A stretch of 64,000 nucleotides of DNA from Anoxybacillus tepidamans PS2 (GTDB lineage: Bacteria > Bacillota > Bacilli > Bacillales > Anoxybacillaceae). A program made the position numbers and the translations under genes. The notes below the pieces were generated by a model, which did not search any database, had not been told where the DNA came from, and worked only from the letters and a program-made list of their open reading frames with translations. The DNA lies in contig NZ_JHVN01000005.1 of the NCBI RefSeq assembly GCF_000620165.1, positions 62,001 through 126,000 on the forward strand, in the 5' to 3' direction. Positions 30,342-38,788 of the stretch are shown piece by piece; positions within the stretch are counted from its first letter, which is position 1, and the number at the start of each line of letters is the position of its first letter.

Positions 30342-31597
30342 AGCGCGCTTCCTTCTTCATGTTCTAGCAGCCATACGTCAACTAAATCGCCTTGCATGAA
30401 ACCGCGCGTTCCGCCTGGCAGCACCATCAATGCATTCGCTTTTGCTAACGATGTCACGATATTGGACTTATCCGTTCCTACTGGCATTACATACAGTTGT
30501 CCATCTTGTGCCTTTACATAGCTTCTGACAAAGCGCGTAAAAGGATTCGGTTTTGGAAAATCAGCCAATAACGTCGCTTTTGTTTTATATAAATGAGGCG
30601 TAGGCGAGCAAAGCATGGTGCGAACGATAGGGCGGACAAATAGCTCATATCCGACATAGCACGCGGAAGGGTTGCCTGATAATCCAAACAGTAACTTGCC
30701 TTGCATTTGCGCCACTGTTGTCACGCTGCCTGGCCGCATCGCTACTTTATTAAACAACACTTCCGCTCCAAGCCGCTCGTAAATGGCCGGTAAATAATCG
30801 TAATCGCCGACCGAAACGCCCCCTGTCGTAATGAGGAAATCGACTTCCGGTAACGCTTGCTCGATAGCAGCAAAACAACGGTCGATATTATCCGGCAACT
30901 TTCCGAAATAAAGAGGGGAGGCGCCGCTTCGAATCGCTTGTGCTTGAATCATATAAGCGTTGCTGTTGCGAATTTTCCCTGGAACAAGCGGTTCCGACAC
31001 ATCCAATAACTCGCTTCCTGTCGCAAAAATTCCAATTCGCGGCTTTTTGGCGACTTTCACATTAGCGTAGCCGAATGTCGCTAACAACGCCTGCACGCCC
31101 GGATTGATCAACGTCCCTTTGGCAACCAACACTTCGCCTTTTTTCGTGTCTTCTCCTTGAAAGGAAATGTTATCTCCAGGACGGAATGAACGCTTAATCG
31201 ACATATACGTCTTCCCATTTCGCTCATACTCGTTAGCAACTTCAAACATTACCACTGCATCGCAGCCGCTTGGAATTTGCGCCCCCGTCATAATGCGCAC
31301 CGCCTGAAACGGCCCCATTTCTTTTTTAGCTACTTCTCCTGCCCCAATCGTTTCGATGACTTCAAACTCCACCGGATGATCGAGGCTTGCCGATCTAGAG
31401 TCAACCGCTCGAATCGCAAAACCGTCGTATGGCGAACGGTCAAAAGGCGGCACATCATGATCCGCTAGAAGATCTTCCGCTAAATATCTCCCATATGCTT
31501 CTTCAAGCGGTATGATCTCCGTTTCCCCTTCTTTGGCAAAATTCATCACTTTTTGAATCGCTTCTATGACTGAAATCGGTGTTCTTCTTTCAACCAC
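30338..31597 (-). CDS. moeA: Molybdopterin molybdenumtransferase MoeA
   Basis: Inserts molybdenum into adenylylated molybdopterin. 419 residues. The PFDRSPYDGFAIRA, IMTGAQIPSGCDAV, GIFATGSEL and ITTGGVSVGDYDYLP motifs define the MoeA fold. A GTG at 31597 behind GCGGGGGAGCCAT is preferred; the first ATG (31663) has no ribosome binding site and abuts hairpin element B. Its 3' end overlaps mobB. No moaB/mog adenylyltransferase is encoded here, so that step must be supplied elsewhere. Confidence 0.93.
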   Translation of the reverse strand: MVERRTPISVIEAIQKVMNFAKEGETEIIPLEEAYGRYLAEDLLADHDVPPFDRSPYDGFAIRAVDSRSASLDHPVEFEVIETIGAGEVAKKEMGPFQAVRIMTGAQIPSGCDAVVMFEVANEYERNGKTYMSIKRSFRPGDNISFQGEDTKKGEVLVAKGTLINPGVQALLATFGYANVKVAKKPRIGIFATGSELLDVSEPLVPGKIRNSNAYMIQAQAIRSGASPLYFGKLPDNIDRCFAAIEQALPEVDFLITTGGVSVGDYDYLPAIYERLGAEVLFNKVAMRPGSVTTVAQMQGKLLFGLSGNPSACYVGYELFVRPIVRTMLCSPTPHLYKTKATLLADFPKPNPFTRFVRSYVKAQDGQLYVMPVGTDKSNIVTSLAKANALMVLPGGTRGFMQGDLVDVWLLEHEEGSAL

Positions 31598-31665
31598 ATG
31601 GCTCCCCCGCTTAATTTTTGTAGTTTGCTCTTTCACTTTCTTGAAAAAAGTCTTATCCTGCATGA

Positions 31666-31727
31666 TTTAACATAATCCACCGAGAAATCTCCCATCTCTT
31701 AATGGAGTGTAGGTGGAGGAGGTTCAT
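31666..31727 (-). repeat. Dispersed hairpin element, copy B
   Basis: Read on the plus strand: TTTAAC at 31666–31671, then CATAATCCACCGAGAAATC, the stem arms CCCATCTCTT and GTAGGTGGAGG, and TTCAT at 31723–31727. TTCAT contains the complement of the moaA stop codon. The stem has one mismatch relative to copy E. Confidence 0.8.
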
Positions 31728-32746
31728 CCGCCGATATACGACATTTCAATTTTCTTGCGTGTCTTCGCCGTTTGCTCCGTTCTTTCTTCGGAATAGCGGT
31801 CTGTTCGCTTCATCCATACATCCATCACAAATTGCTTGACAGCCGCCTTATCCGCTCCTTGTCGCAATAAATGTTTTAGTGAAACTCCTTCTGACGCAAA
31901 CAAGCACGTATAAAGTGTTCCATCCGCTGAAACCCGCGCTCTTGTACAACTTGCACAAAATGATTCCGTTACTGAAGCAATAAATCCCACTTCCGTATTC
32001 GTTCCAACGTAGCGGTAGCGGCTCGCCACCTCGCCAAAGTAGGCTTGTTCGAGCGGCTCGAGAGGATGGAACGTTTGAATCTGTTTATATATTTCTTTTT
32101 TCGTCACCACTTGCGCTACATCCCAGCCGTTTGACGTCCCGACATCCATAAATTCGATGAAGCGAAGCGGAATGTCCTGTTCCTTAAAATATTTCGCCAT
32201 CGGAATGATTTGCGAGTCGTTCCATCCTTTTTTCACAACCATATTGACTTTGACCGAGAGCCCAGCCGCTTTTGCAGCGGCGATTCCTTTTAAAACCGGC
32301 TGAACGCCGACACCAACCCCGTTCATTTTTTTGAATACTTCATCCTCGAGCGCATCAAGGCTGACGTTCACCCGCTGCAATCCTGCTTCTTTTAGTCGTG
32401 CTGCCATTTTGACTAAATGCACCCCATTTGTCGTTAAGGCAATATCTCGTATTCCTTCAATAGCCGCCAACCGCTCAACAAATAGCGGCAATTCTTTTCT
32501 GAGCAGCGGTTCGCCGCCTGTAATTCGCACCTTTTCTGCGCCTAGTTCTGCAAAACATTCCGCAATCAGCACCATTTCATCAATCGTTAACAATTCGTCT
32601 TCCCGCAAAAAACGAAAATTCGGGCCAAAAATTTCCGCCGGCATGCAATAAACGCAGCGAAAATTACATTGATCAGTCACGGAGATGCGCAAATCACGCA
32701 ACGGACGGTTCCATCGGTCAACGAAAATCGGTTTTGCTCCGCTCAT
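31724..32746 (-). CDS. moaA: GTP 3',8-cyclase MoaA
   Basis: Radical SAM enzyme that starts molybdopterin synthesis by cyclising GTP. Both 4Fe-4S sites are visible: CNFRCVYC near residue 28 and CASCTRARV…C near residue 265. The C-terminus ends Gly-Gly (SYIGG), as required for activity. 340 residues. The ATG at 32746 follows AAGAGGAAACGCC. Its TGA stop is embedded in the end of hairpin element B. The partner moaC is not seen in this window. Confidence 0.96.
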   Translation of the reverse strand: MSGAKPIFVDRWNRPLRDLRISVTDQCNFRCVYCMPAEIFGPNFRFLREDELLTIDEMVLIAECFAELGAEKVRITGGEPLLRKELPLFVERLAAIEGIRDIALTTNGVHLVKMAARLKEAGLQRVNVSLDALEDEVFKKMNGVGVGVQPVLKGIAAAKAAGLSVKVNMVVKKGWNDSQIIPMAKYFKEQDIPLRFIEFMDVGTSNGWDVAQVVTKKEIYKQIQTFHPLEPLEQAYFGEVASRYRYVGTNTEVGFIASVTESFCASCTRARVSADGTLYTCLFASEGVSLKHLLRQGADKAAVKQFVMDVWMKRTDRYSEERTEQTAKTRKKIEMSYIGG

Positions 32747-32924
32747 GGCGTTTCCTCTTTTCAAAATAAATTGTTGCCTTATGCATTCGCACAAAGCGAT
32801 ATTACAAAACAGTATACCACACTAAACAGACAAAAGGGGGCACGCCCTGTTAAACACGACTGCCATACTTCGCATCAATGATCATATTATGGCAAACGAC
32901 CTCAGAAAAAGAGACGGCTGCCAA

Positions 32925-32974
32925 TTTAACATATCCACCTGCCTCTAAACGGAGTGCAGGCGCGAGAGATTCAT
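32925..32974 (-). repeat. Dispersed hairpin element, copy C
   Basis: Read on the plus strand: TTTAAC at 32925–32930, ATATCCACCTGCC, arms with CCTGC/GCAGG pairing, then TTCAT at 32970–32974, which contains the complement of the modC stop codon. The stem differs from copy E by paired changes. The GAGAAATC segment is missing. Confidence 0.75.
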
Positions 32975-34017
32975 TCTTGCCAAAAAAACAAATGCTCTGG
33001 AGGAAGATGCAATTTTGTTTTGTCCTTTGTGAGCCGATCCCATTCTTTTTTGGCAACTGTCGCTTGCACCGCTAGATGTTTCGTCTGAACTGTTAAATGT
33101 AAGCAGTTCGTCCCCGTTTTCATTTGAACAATTTCATAATCAAATGTATTCGGACGATCATCTTCGACAAACAACACATACTCTGCATAAATGCCTAGAA
33201 ATTTTGAAGAGATGGGCACATCCTCTGCCCTAACAAACAATTCAGTCCCATTAACAATCACCAGCGCACCATCGTGACACTTTTTAAGCGAATCGACAGA
33301 GAACAAATTTTGATATCCAATCGTTCTGGCAGCATGAACACTCGCGGGTCGAGCAAATACGTCCTCTTTCTTCCCGGACTGCACCACTTTCCCTTCGTGA
33401 TAGATCAAGATTTGATCACATAATCGTTCTGCCTCGTCAATGTTGTGGGTAATCAATAACACAACGCCTGCAAATTGCTCTTTAATAAACGAGAGAAATT
33501 CTTGTTCAAGCGAGCGCTTCAAGTATGAATCGAGCGCCGAGAAAGGCTCATCAAGCAGCAAAATATCCGGATCGGTAATAAGTGTCCGCGCTAATGCAAC
33601 TCTTTGCTGCTGTCCGCCGGAAAGCTGTGCCGGATAATAATGTTCATAATGTTCCATCCCGATTTTCTGTAACATCTCTATCGTTTTTCGCTCAATTTCC
33701 GCTTTCGGTCTCCCCTTCAATCCGAACGCCACATTTTGCTTGACCGTTAAATGAGGAAAAAGTGCATAGTTTTGAAACATATACCCGACTTTTCGCTCTT
33801 GCGTTTTCATATTGATTCGCTGTTTCGAATCAAAAAATACACGCCCGTTTAACGTAATCACCCCTTCAGCGGGGGATTGCAAACCAGCGATGCACTGCAA
33901 TGTCAAACTTTTTCCGCAACCAGATGGCCCTAAAATACCAACAATTCCTCGTTCTGCTGTAAAGTCAACATTTAAAGAAAAGTGTTGAAAAAATTTTTTG
34001 ATGTTAACATAAAGCAT
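32971..34017 (-). CDS. modC: Molybdate ABC transporter ATP-binding protein ModC
   Basis: ATPase for molybdate import. Walker A GPSGCGKS, signature LSGGQQQRVALARTL and Walker B ILLLDEPFSALD lie in the first 240 residues. The C-terminal 100 residues would form the TOBE/MOP-like domain that binds oxyanion and regulates transport in this family. 348 residues. ATG at 34017, five bases beyond the modB stop. The start region (MLYVNIKKFF) is unusually hydrophobic but fits the strand-rich N-terminus. Its stop lies in the end of hairpin element C. Confidence 0.9.
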   Translation of the reverse strand: MLYVNIKKFFQHFSLNVDFTAERGIVGILGPSGCGKSLTLQCIAGLQSPAEGVITLNGRVFFDSKQRINMKTQERKVGYMFQNYALFPHLTVKQNVAFGLKGRPKAEIERKTIEMLQKIGMEHYEHYYPAQLSGGQQQRVALARTLITDPDILLLDEPFSALDSYLKRSLEQEFLSFIKEQFAGVVLLITHNIDEAERLCDQILIYHEGKVVQSGKKEDVFARPASVHAARTIGYQNLFSVDSLKKCHDGALVIVNGTELFVRAEDVPISSKFLGIYAEYVLFVEDDRPNTFDYEIVQMKTGTNCLHLTVQTKHLAVQATVAKKEWDRLTKDKTKLHLPPEHLFFWQE

Positions 34018-34021
34018 ACAG

Positions 34022-34699
34022 CTATTTTTCACCTCGAAGCACGCGCCGCTCTAAACGTTTCATCATATATAACAGCGCTACGGATACACCTGTCATAATC
34101 ATGACAAGTACATTCGCCAATCGGTCGTTTCCAGCAAGCAGAGCGTCATAAATGGCCACAGGCATCGTCATCGTTTCGTTTGGAATGCTTCCTGCCACCA
34201 TTAAAGTCGCGCCGAAATCCCCAAGCGCTCGCGCAAAAACAAGCATCAGGCCAGAGGCTACACCGCGCCAACAGAGAGGGAGAATGATGACAACAAAAAT
34301 ATTCCATTCAGAGCGGCCCAGTACGCGGGCAGCATGTAGCAAGTTCGGCTCGACACTAGAAAAAGCGGCGCGAGCAGACTTAATTAAAAATGGAACCGAT
34401 ACAGCGAATGCGGCGATAACGGCTCCTATCGGCGTGAACACTATCGAGATCCCCAATGTCTCCTCTAAAAATTTGCCTAACCCGCTTTGCCTGCCAAGCA
34501 ACACAAGCAAATAATACCCAAGAACAGTAGGTGGCAAAATGATTGGCAATGTAGTCAATGTGTCGATCATATCAGCAATCTTTCCGTTAGAACGACTCAA
34601 ATAGTAAGCAAGCGGAAGACCTACCGCTGCCGCAAGCACAGTGGCCGCCGCTGCCACTTTCAACGATAATATAAGCGGAAACAGATGGCTATACTCCAC
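34022..34699 (-). CDS. modB: Molybdate ABC transporter permease ModB
   Basis: Membrane channel of the molybdate importer, 225 residues with about five spans. The permease EAA-type loop AARVLGRSEWNIFVVIILPLC is present, and LTTLPIILPPTVLGYYLLVLLG is typical of ModB. GTG start directly after the modA stop, with AAGGAG inside the modA 3' end, so the two are translationally coupled. Forms a dimer with ModC ATPases. Confidence 0.94.
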   Translation of the reverse strand: MEYSHLFPLILSLKVAAAATVLAAAVGLPLAYYLSRSNGKIADMIDTLTTLPIILPPTVLGYYLLVLLGRQSGLGKFLEETLGISIVFTPIGAVIAAFAVSVPFLIKSARAAFSSVEPNLLHAARVLGRSEWNIFVVIILPLCWRGVASGLMLVFARALGDFGATLMVAGSIPNETMTMPVAIYDALLAGNDRLANVLVMIMTGVSVALLYMMKRLERRVLRGEK

Positions 34700-34701
34700 T
34701 G

Positions 34702-35454
34702 CTATTTCTCCTTCGGTATCGTAAATCCGTATTTTTTCATAATTTGTTGCCCTGCTCTACTATGTAAAAACTCGACAAATTGTTTCGCTTCCTTTTCATA
34801 TTTCGTTGCTTTTAAAACAGCGACTTCTTGCTGAATCGGCTCATACATCCTTTCATCGATCAACACGACAGGAATGTTGTGTGTTTTTACTAGAGAATAG
34901 GCGACGATCCCGGCTTCAGCGTTGCCCGATTCTACATAAGCAAGCGTATCGGCGATATTTTTCCCGTAGACTAATTTGTTCTTTATTTTATTCCATATTC
35001 CTCCCTTTTCTAAAGCCTGTTTCGCCGCTAACCCATAAGGAGCATGGCTTGGATTGGCGATGGCGATTCTTTTCACATCCGGCTGCAATAAATCATCTAA
35101 CTTGCGGACGGACTGATCTTTCGTGACAATTCCAATCTTTCCGAGCGCATATACATAATCCGTCCCCGGAATAATGAGATGCTCGTTTTTCAACTCGTCG
35201 ATAGCTTTAACGTTTGCCGCAGCAAACACATCAAAAGGGGCGCCGTTTTTAATTTGTTCTTCTAGTTGCCCGGTTGAACCGAACGAAAACACGACATGCG
35301 TCCCTGTCTTCTGTTCAAACTGTTTGCCAATCTCTTTAAATGCTAGTGTGAGGTCAGCCGCCGCTGCAATCTTTAATTCCTTTGTTTCCTTTTGGTTGCA
35401 TCCGCCTGCAATCGCGGCAAAACAGACTAAAAATAATAACATCGCTTTTCTCAT
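34702..35454 (-). CDS. modA: Molybdate-binding lipoprotein ModA
   Basis: Extracytoplasmic lipoprotein that binds molybdate. The signal peptide MRKAMLLFLVCFAAIAGGC carries a lipobox with Cys at about residue 19. Conserved family motifs follow: AAAADLTLAFKEI, FSFGSTGQLEEQIKNGAPFDVF and ANPSHAPYGLAAKQALE. 250 residues. The ATG at 35454 has GGGGGAG seven bases upstream. A terminator-like hairpin ends only 22 bases before the start, suggesting attenuation. Confidence 0.95.
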   Translation of the reverse strand: MRKAMLLFLVCFAAIAGGCNQKETKELKIAAAADLTLAFKEIGKQFEQKTGTHVVFSFGSTGQLEEQIKNGAPFDVFAAANVKAIDELKNEHLIIPGTDYVYALGKIGIVTKDQSVRKLDDLLQPDVKRIAIANPSHAPYGLAAKQALEKGGIWNKIKNKLVYGKNIADTLAYVESGNAEAGIVAYSLVKTHNIPVVLIDERMYEPIQQEVAVLKATKYEKEAKQFVEFLHSRAGQQIMKKYGFTIPKEK

Positions 35455-35476
35455 AACAAACTCCCCCGTAACCGTC

Positions 35477-35514
35477 TTAAAAAAAGGGAATATCTTCGTC
35501 AAAGATACTCCCTT
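35477..35514 (-). terminator. Terminator-like hairpin just before modA
   Basis: The minus-strand stem AAGGGAGTATCTT pairs with AAGATATTCCCTT around a short loop and is followed by T7. It ends 22 nt before the modA ATG, leaving no room for a promoter in between. It may end mobA transcription or attenuate modABC. Confidence 0.8.
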
Positions 35515-35631
35515 CTTAACCTTTGCCTTTTCGTTCTATCTAGCATCATAGTACCAGTTCAAGAAGACAGATACAACAAATATGATGTTCGCCTAAACTC
35601 AATCCCTCTCCCTGTCCCACATACATGTGGC

Positions 35632-36219
35632 TCACTCGCCATCAATACTGTGATCGGCTGGTGAGTTGATATTTTGAAACACGGTACTCTCTTCTTGAAA
35701 ATGCTGCTCATTCACATAACGGACACGTGCGCGCTCTAATAACGACATCATACGATTATCTCCTTCTTCAAGCAACCGTTCCATTTCGTTTATCGTTCGG
35801 CGGTGATACGCACCAACCAACGGCTGAATTCTATCAAAATGCGCAGCAATAATGACATCAAATGCATCATCAATGCAGGAAACAAGTTTTTGTACAGTGC
35901 TTGCTTTCATATAGGGCATGTCACAAGGAAGCACGAACACCCAGTCAGCCTCCGTTCGTTTCATTACTGTATAAATGCCAGCAAGCGGTCCTTGGCCGCG
36001 GTACGCTTCTACATCCATGATTACTTCGTCGTTCGTCTCCTTTCGAAAACGCAAAACAAGAGAAGGATGGCTGACAATGTATAGTTTCTGAACAGCTGGG
36101 CGCAACGCTTCAGCTGCAATTTGAAAAAAATACATCCCCTTTCTCTTGGCAAATGCTTTCGGGCGACCGAAGCGACGCGACTCTCCTCCGGCAAGAACAA
36201 CCCCAACGATCCGTTCCAT
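35632..36219 (-). CDS. mobA: Molybdenum cofactor guanylyltransferase MobA
   Basis: Attaches GMP to the molybdenum cofactor to give the guanine dinucleotide form used by DMSO-reductase-family enzymes such as nitrate reductase and formate dehydrogenase. 195 residues. The nucleotidyltransferase motif VVLAGGESRRFGRPKA is at the N-terminus, and FVLPCDMPYM carries the metal-binding Asp. The ATG follows GGAGGAAGACGG. First minus-strand gene of the molybdenum cluster; no molybdoenzyme gene lies in the window. Confidence 0.94.
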   Translation of the reverse strand: MERIVGVVLAGGESRRFGRPKAFAKRKGMYFFQIAAEALRPAVQKLYIVSHPSLVLRFRKETNDEVIMDVEAYRGQGPLAGIYTVMKRTEADWVFVLPCDMPYMKASTVQKLVSCIDDAFDVIIAAHFDRIQPLVGAYHRRTINEMERLLEEGDNRMMSLLERARVRYVNEQHFQEESTVFQNINSPADHSIDGE

Positions 36220-36412
36220 CCGTCTTCCTCCTACATCTCATCCGTTCTGCATGATCTAGTCTTCTCATTGTTTGTATCAATGCTAAAGCGCCATTCTCCT
36301 TGGATTAGCGGCAAAGTGAAGAGATTGTCGTATGTTATATAATGAAGAAATTCCCAATAAATCTGTTCATAAAACGAACCTTTCTTATATTATAATAAAT
36401 AATATAAACATC

Positions 36413-36649
36413 ATGATGATCCGATCCATTTCGTCAAGCAGCAATAGGCAGAGCGAATGTTTATGGGAATTTTTAACGGTCACGAAAGGGGAATGGCCCT
36501 TGGGAGAGTTCGTCGGCTTTTGCTCGAAGTGCGGCAAACCGATCCACTGTTTGTCCGGATTTTTAAACGGCGTTATCAGCGAAGAAAAGGAAACGTTGTA
36601 TTGCTTCGAATGCTATGAGAAAAAGGAACTCAAAAAAGCAAGTAAATAA
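36413..36649 (+). CDS. Small zinc-ribbon-type protein, unknown function
   Basis: A 78-residue protein with two CxxC pairs (FCSKCGKPIHC and CFECYEKKE, about 25 residues apart) that could hold one zinc. The rest is hydrophilic, ending KKELKKASK. The start is uncertain: ATG 36413 has no clear ribosome binding site and an open frame extends to 36332. A terminator follows directly, which supports a real gene. It stands alone on the plus strand between mobA and yitV. I do not recognise the family. Confidence 0.55.
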   Translation: MMIRSISSSSNRQSECLWEFLTVTKGEWPLGEFVGFCSKCGKPIHCLSGFLNGVISEEKETLYCFECYEKKELKKASK

Positions 36650-36676
36650 ATCGCAGAAAATTCTGCGATTTTTCTT
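36648..36676 (+). terminator. Terminator of the zinc-ribbon gene
   Basis: The stem AAATCGCAGAA pairs with TTCTGCGATTT, then a T-run. It begins at the stop codon. Confidence 0.85.
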
Positions 36677-36729
36677 TTCGCTTCTGGCTCCAATCGGCGC
36701 TTAAAATTCCTCAATAATATGATTTCTCT

Positions 36730-36790
36730 ATGAACCTCCCCCAACTCCCCGTCCTTTCAGGTTGGAAGATTTCTCGGTGGATATGTTAAA
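36730..36790 (+). repeat. Dispersed hairpin element, copy D
   Basis: ATGAACCTCCCCCAACTCC, then GGTTGGAAGATTTCTCGG and TGGATATGTTAAA. The stem pairs CCAAC with GTTGG where copy E has CCACCT with AGGTGG, so both sides changed together. Same orientation as copy A on the other side of the molybdenum genes. Confidence 0.8.
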
Positions 36791-36804
36791 AGTTAAAAAA
36801 CATC

Positions 36805-37566
36805 TTACACATGCTCGACAAACCATTTCACCGTTTCTAAAAATGCTTCCCTTGTCACTTTATGGCCCGCTTCATTGTCGGAAATAAATTTCAGCCTTCC
36901 TTTTTCATAAAGAGGTTTTATTTGCTCGTAAAACTCATATGTATATTGGTAAGGTACGACTTGGTCACGCTTGCCATGCCACATCATAAGCGGACGGTCT
37001 TGCAATTTTTCCGGCTGCAGTGAAAGATCATATCGAGTAAGTCGTGCACGCTCTTTTTGCAATTGTTCGGCTGTCATCGGAATCGAAAGTTGCATTTTTT
37101 TCGCCATTTCAACTTGCGCGTCGAAAAACGCCCCATAACGTGGGCTTCCCATCAATGAAACAGCAGCTTTAATCCAAGGATATACAGCAAGCGCTCCAAA
37201 CGTCACAATGCCTCCCATCGAGGTCCCTGCTATACCGATGCGATCTTTTTCAACGAGATTGCGTTCGCAAAGTTCGCCTTTGATTTGTTCAATCTCGCGA
37301 ATGGTTTGCACAACAATGTTCCAAAATGATAATTGCAATTGTTGAGCCGTAAGATTTTGCTCACGCTCGCCGTGATAAAGCGCATCTGGCAAAATGACAC
37401 GGTATCCTGCTTCAGCAAGCAAATAGCCAAAATGAAGGTTATGTTCTTTCGCGCTCGTAAATCCGTGCACAAACATAATCAGCGGCAACGTTTCATTTTT
37501 TCTCTCTTCTTTTACTACATGCAATACAGGAACGTTTGCGATTGTCTCATTTTGAATAATTACCAT
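36805..37566 (-). CDS. yitV: Alpha/beta hydrolase, YitV-like esterase
   Basis: A 253-residue serine hydrolase of the dienelactone-hydrolase/prolyl-oligopeptidase type. The oxyanion segment IMFVHGFTSAKEHN comes first, then the nucleophile elbow GIAGTSMGGIVTFGA (Ser near residue 121). MMWHGKRDQVVPY and EAGHKV carry the Asp and His. No signal peptide, so cytoplasmic. The substrate is unknown. The ATG follows AAGGAG. It is divergent from the YitU-like gene, which is its neighbour in B. subtilis too. Confidence 0.85.
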   Translation of the reverse strand: MVIIQNETIANVPVLHVVKEERKNETLPLIMFVHGFTSAKEHNLHFGYLLAEAGYRVILPDALYHGEREQNLTAQQLQLSFWNIVVQTIREIEQIKGELCERNLVEKDRIGIAGTSMGGIVTFGALAVYPWIKAAVSLMGSPRYGAFFDAQVEMAKKMQLSIPMTAEQLQKERARLTRYDLSLQPEKLQDRPLMMWHGKRDQVVPYQYTYEFYEQIKPLYEKGRLKFISDNEAGHKVTREAFLETVKWFVEHV

Positions 37567-37740
37567 GGCTGTTAAAACTCCTTTTGATTTCCTTTTCTTC
37601 TAGTGTAACATGTAGACAAAAATTTTGGAAAAGAGTTACACTATAGAAGAAAAGCAATGTTATTATGTGCTTGCTGTTCAGCAAACCGCAGCTATGCTCT
37701 TAGAGCGCATATCTAAAAATACATATGCAAAGGAGCTATT

Positions 37741-38547
37741 ATGGAACGATATTTAATTGCGTTAGATTTGGACGGCACATTGTTAAAAGATGATAAAACG
37801 ATTTCTCCGTTCACAAAAGACGTCATTTTACGTGCAAAAGAGGCTGGACACATTGTTGTAATCGCTACTGGAAGACCGTACCGCGCCAGCAAAATGTATT
37901 ATGAGGAGCTTCATTTAACAACCCCAATTGTCAACTTCAACGGCGCTTTTGTGCATCACCCAAAAGACGATACGTGGGGCATGTACCATTCCCCGCTTCA
38001 GTTGGAAACGATCAAAGAAATTATTGAAGTAAGCGAAACATACAATATCAAAAACATTTTAGCGGAAGTAATGGATGATGTATATTTCCACGACCATGAC
38101 GAAAAGCTGCTTAGCATCGTTCAGTTAGGTCAACCGAAAATTGAAATTGGCGATTTGCGTCAAATATTAAAAACCGATCCAACGAGCGTTCTTATTCATA
38201 CAGACGAAGAGCATGCCGATGATATTCAATATTATTTATCTTCGGTGCACGCAAATGTGCTCCATCATCGCCGCTGGGCTGCTCCTTGGCATATTATCGA
38301 AATCGTCCGCGCGGGTGTCCATAAAGCTTTTGGATTGCAGCGCATCGCGGAATATTTCCAAATTCCAAATGATCGCGTCATCGCTTTTGGAGATGAAGAC
38401 AACGATTTAGAAATGATCCAATGGGCAGGATATGGGATCGCCATGGGCAATGCGATCGAGCCGTTAAAGCAAGTTGCAAAAGATGTGACAAAAACCAATG
38501 AAGAAGATGGAATCGGCATTTACTTAAAAGGGCTGTTAAAGCTGTAA
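37741..38547 (+). CDS. yitU: Cof-type HAD phosphatase, YitU-like
   Basis: A haloacid-dehalogenase-superfamily phosphatase of 268 residues. The catalytic LDLDGTLLKDD is at residues 8–18, motif II lies in VIATGRPYRASKMYY, and motif III/IV GDEDNDLEMIQWAG is near residue 215. The large insertion between motifs II and III is the type IIB cap of the Cof/YitU group, which dephosphorylates sugar phosphates or FMN-like compounds in relatives. The ATG follows AAAGGAGCTATT. Divergent from yitV and followed by a terminator. Confidence 0.9.
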   Translation: MERYLIALDLDGTLLKDDKTISPFTKDVILRAKEAGHIVVIATGRPYRASKMYYEELHLTTPIVNFNGAFVHHPKDDTWGMYHSPLQLETIKEIIEVSETYNIKNILAEVMDDVYFHDHDEKLLSIVQLGQPKIEIGDLRQILKTDPTSVLIHTDEEHADDIQYYLSSVHANVLHHRRWAAPWHIIEIVRAGVHKAFGLQRIAEYFQIPNDRVIAFGDEDNDLEMIQWAGYGIAMGNAIEPLKQVAKDVTKTNEEDGIGIYLKGLLKL

Positions 38548-38588
38548 CGAATTGCCTTAGTATCATGCCCCCAAAGCGGTTACAATAT

Positions 38589-38617
38589 AAACGACGCAGC
38601 GTTGCGTCTTTATTTTT
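38589..38617 (+). terminator. Terminator of the yitU-like gene
   Basis: A GACGCA…TGCGTC palindrome followed by a T-rich stretch (TTTATTTTTC), about 40 bases past the stop. Short loop. Confidence 0.65.
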
Positions 38618-38633
38618 CAAGGGGGAATGCGTC

Positions 38634-38786
38634 TTGGGTAAACGAAATAAATCGAAGCGGTTTATTCAGCAAAGCGTCGATGCCGTTGAAAAACATGATG
38701 AACGAATCCCTTATCATATGACGTATGCGGAAGCGGAAGAACGGAAGGCAAGAACAGCAATTGAAACGTCGCTTGGAGGACACTAA
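38634..38786 (+). CDS. Small hydrophilic protein, unknown
   Basis: A 50-residue protein with a TTG start at 38634 behind AAGGGGGAATGCG. Very polar and basic at the N-terminus (GKRNKSKRFIQQSVDAVEKH), then YHMTYAEAEERKARTAIETS, and ending SLGGH. A longer in-frame ATG start (38565) overlaps the upstream terminator and has no ribosome binding site. It ends two bases before the DUF3813 gene, so the two are surely cotranscribed. Family not recognised. Confidence 0.6.
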   Translation: MGKRNKSKRFIQQSVDAVEKHDERIPYHMTYAEAEERKARTAIETSLGGH

Positions 38787-38788
38787 TA

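Noticed and set aside
31598-31663. Upstream extension of moeA to the ATG at 31663
   Set aside because: No ribosome binding site, and it begins at the edge of hairpin element B. The GTG at 31597 has a good site and fits the family N-terminus.
35585-35631. Palindrome CCACATACATGTGG after mobA, at first taken as a sixth hairpin copy
   Set aside because: It lacks the TTTAAC end, the TCTCGG segment and the loop of the five accepted copies. The resemblance stops at a palindrome next to a stop codon.
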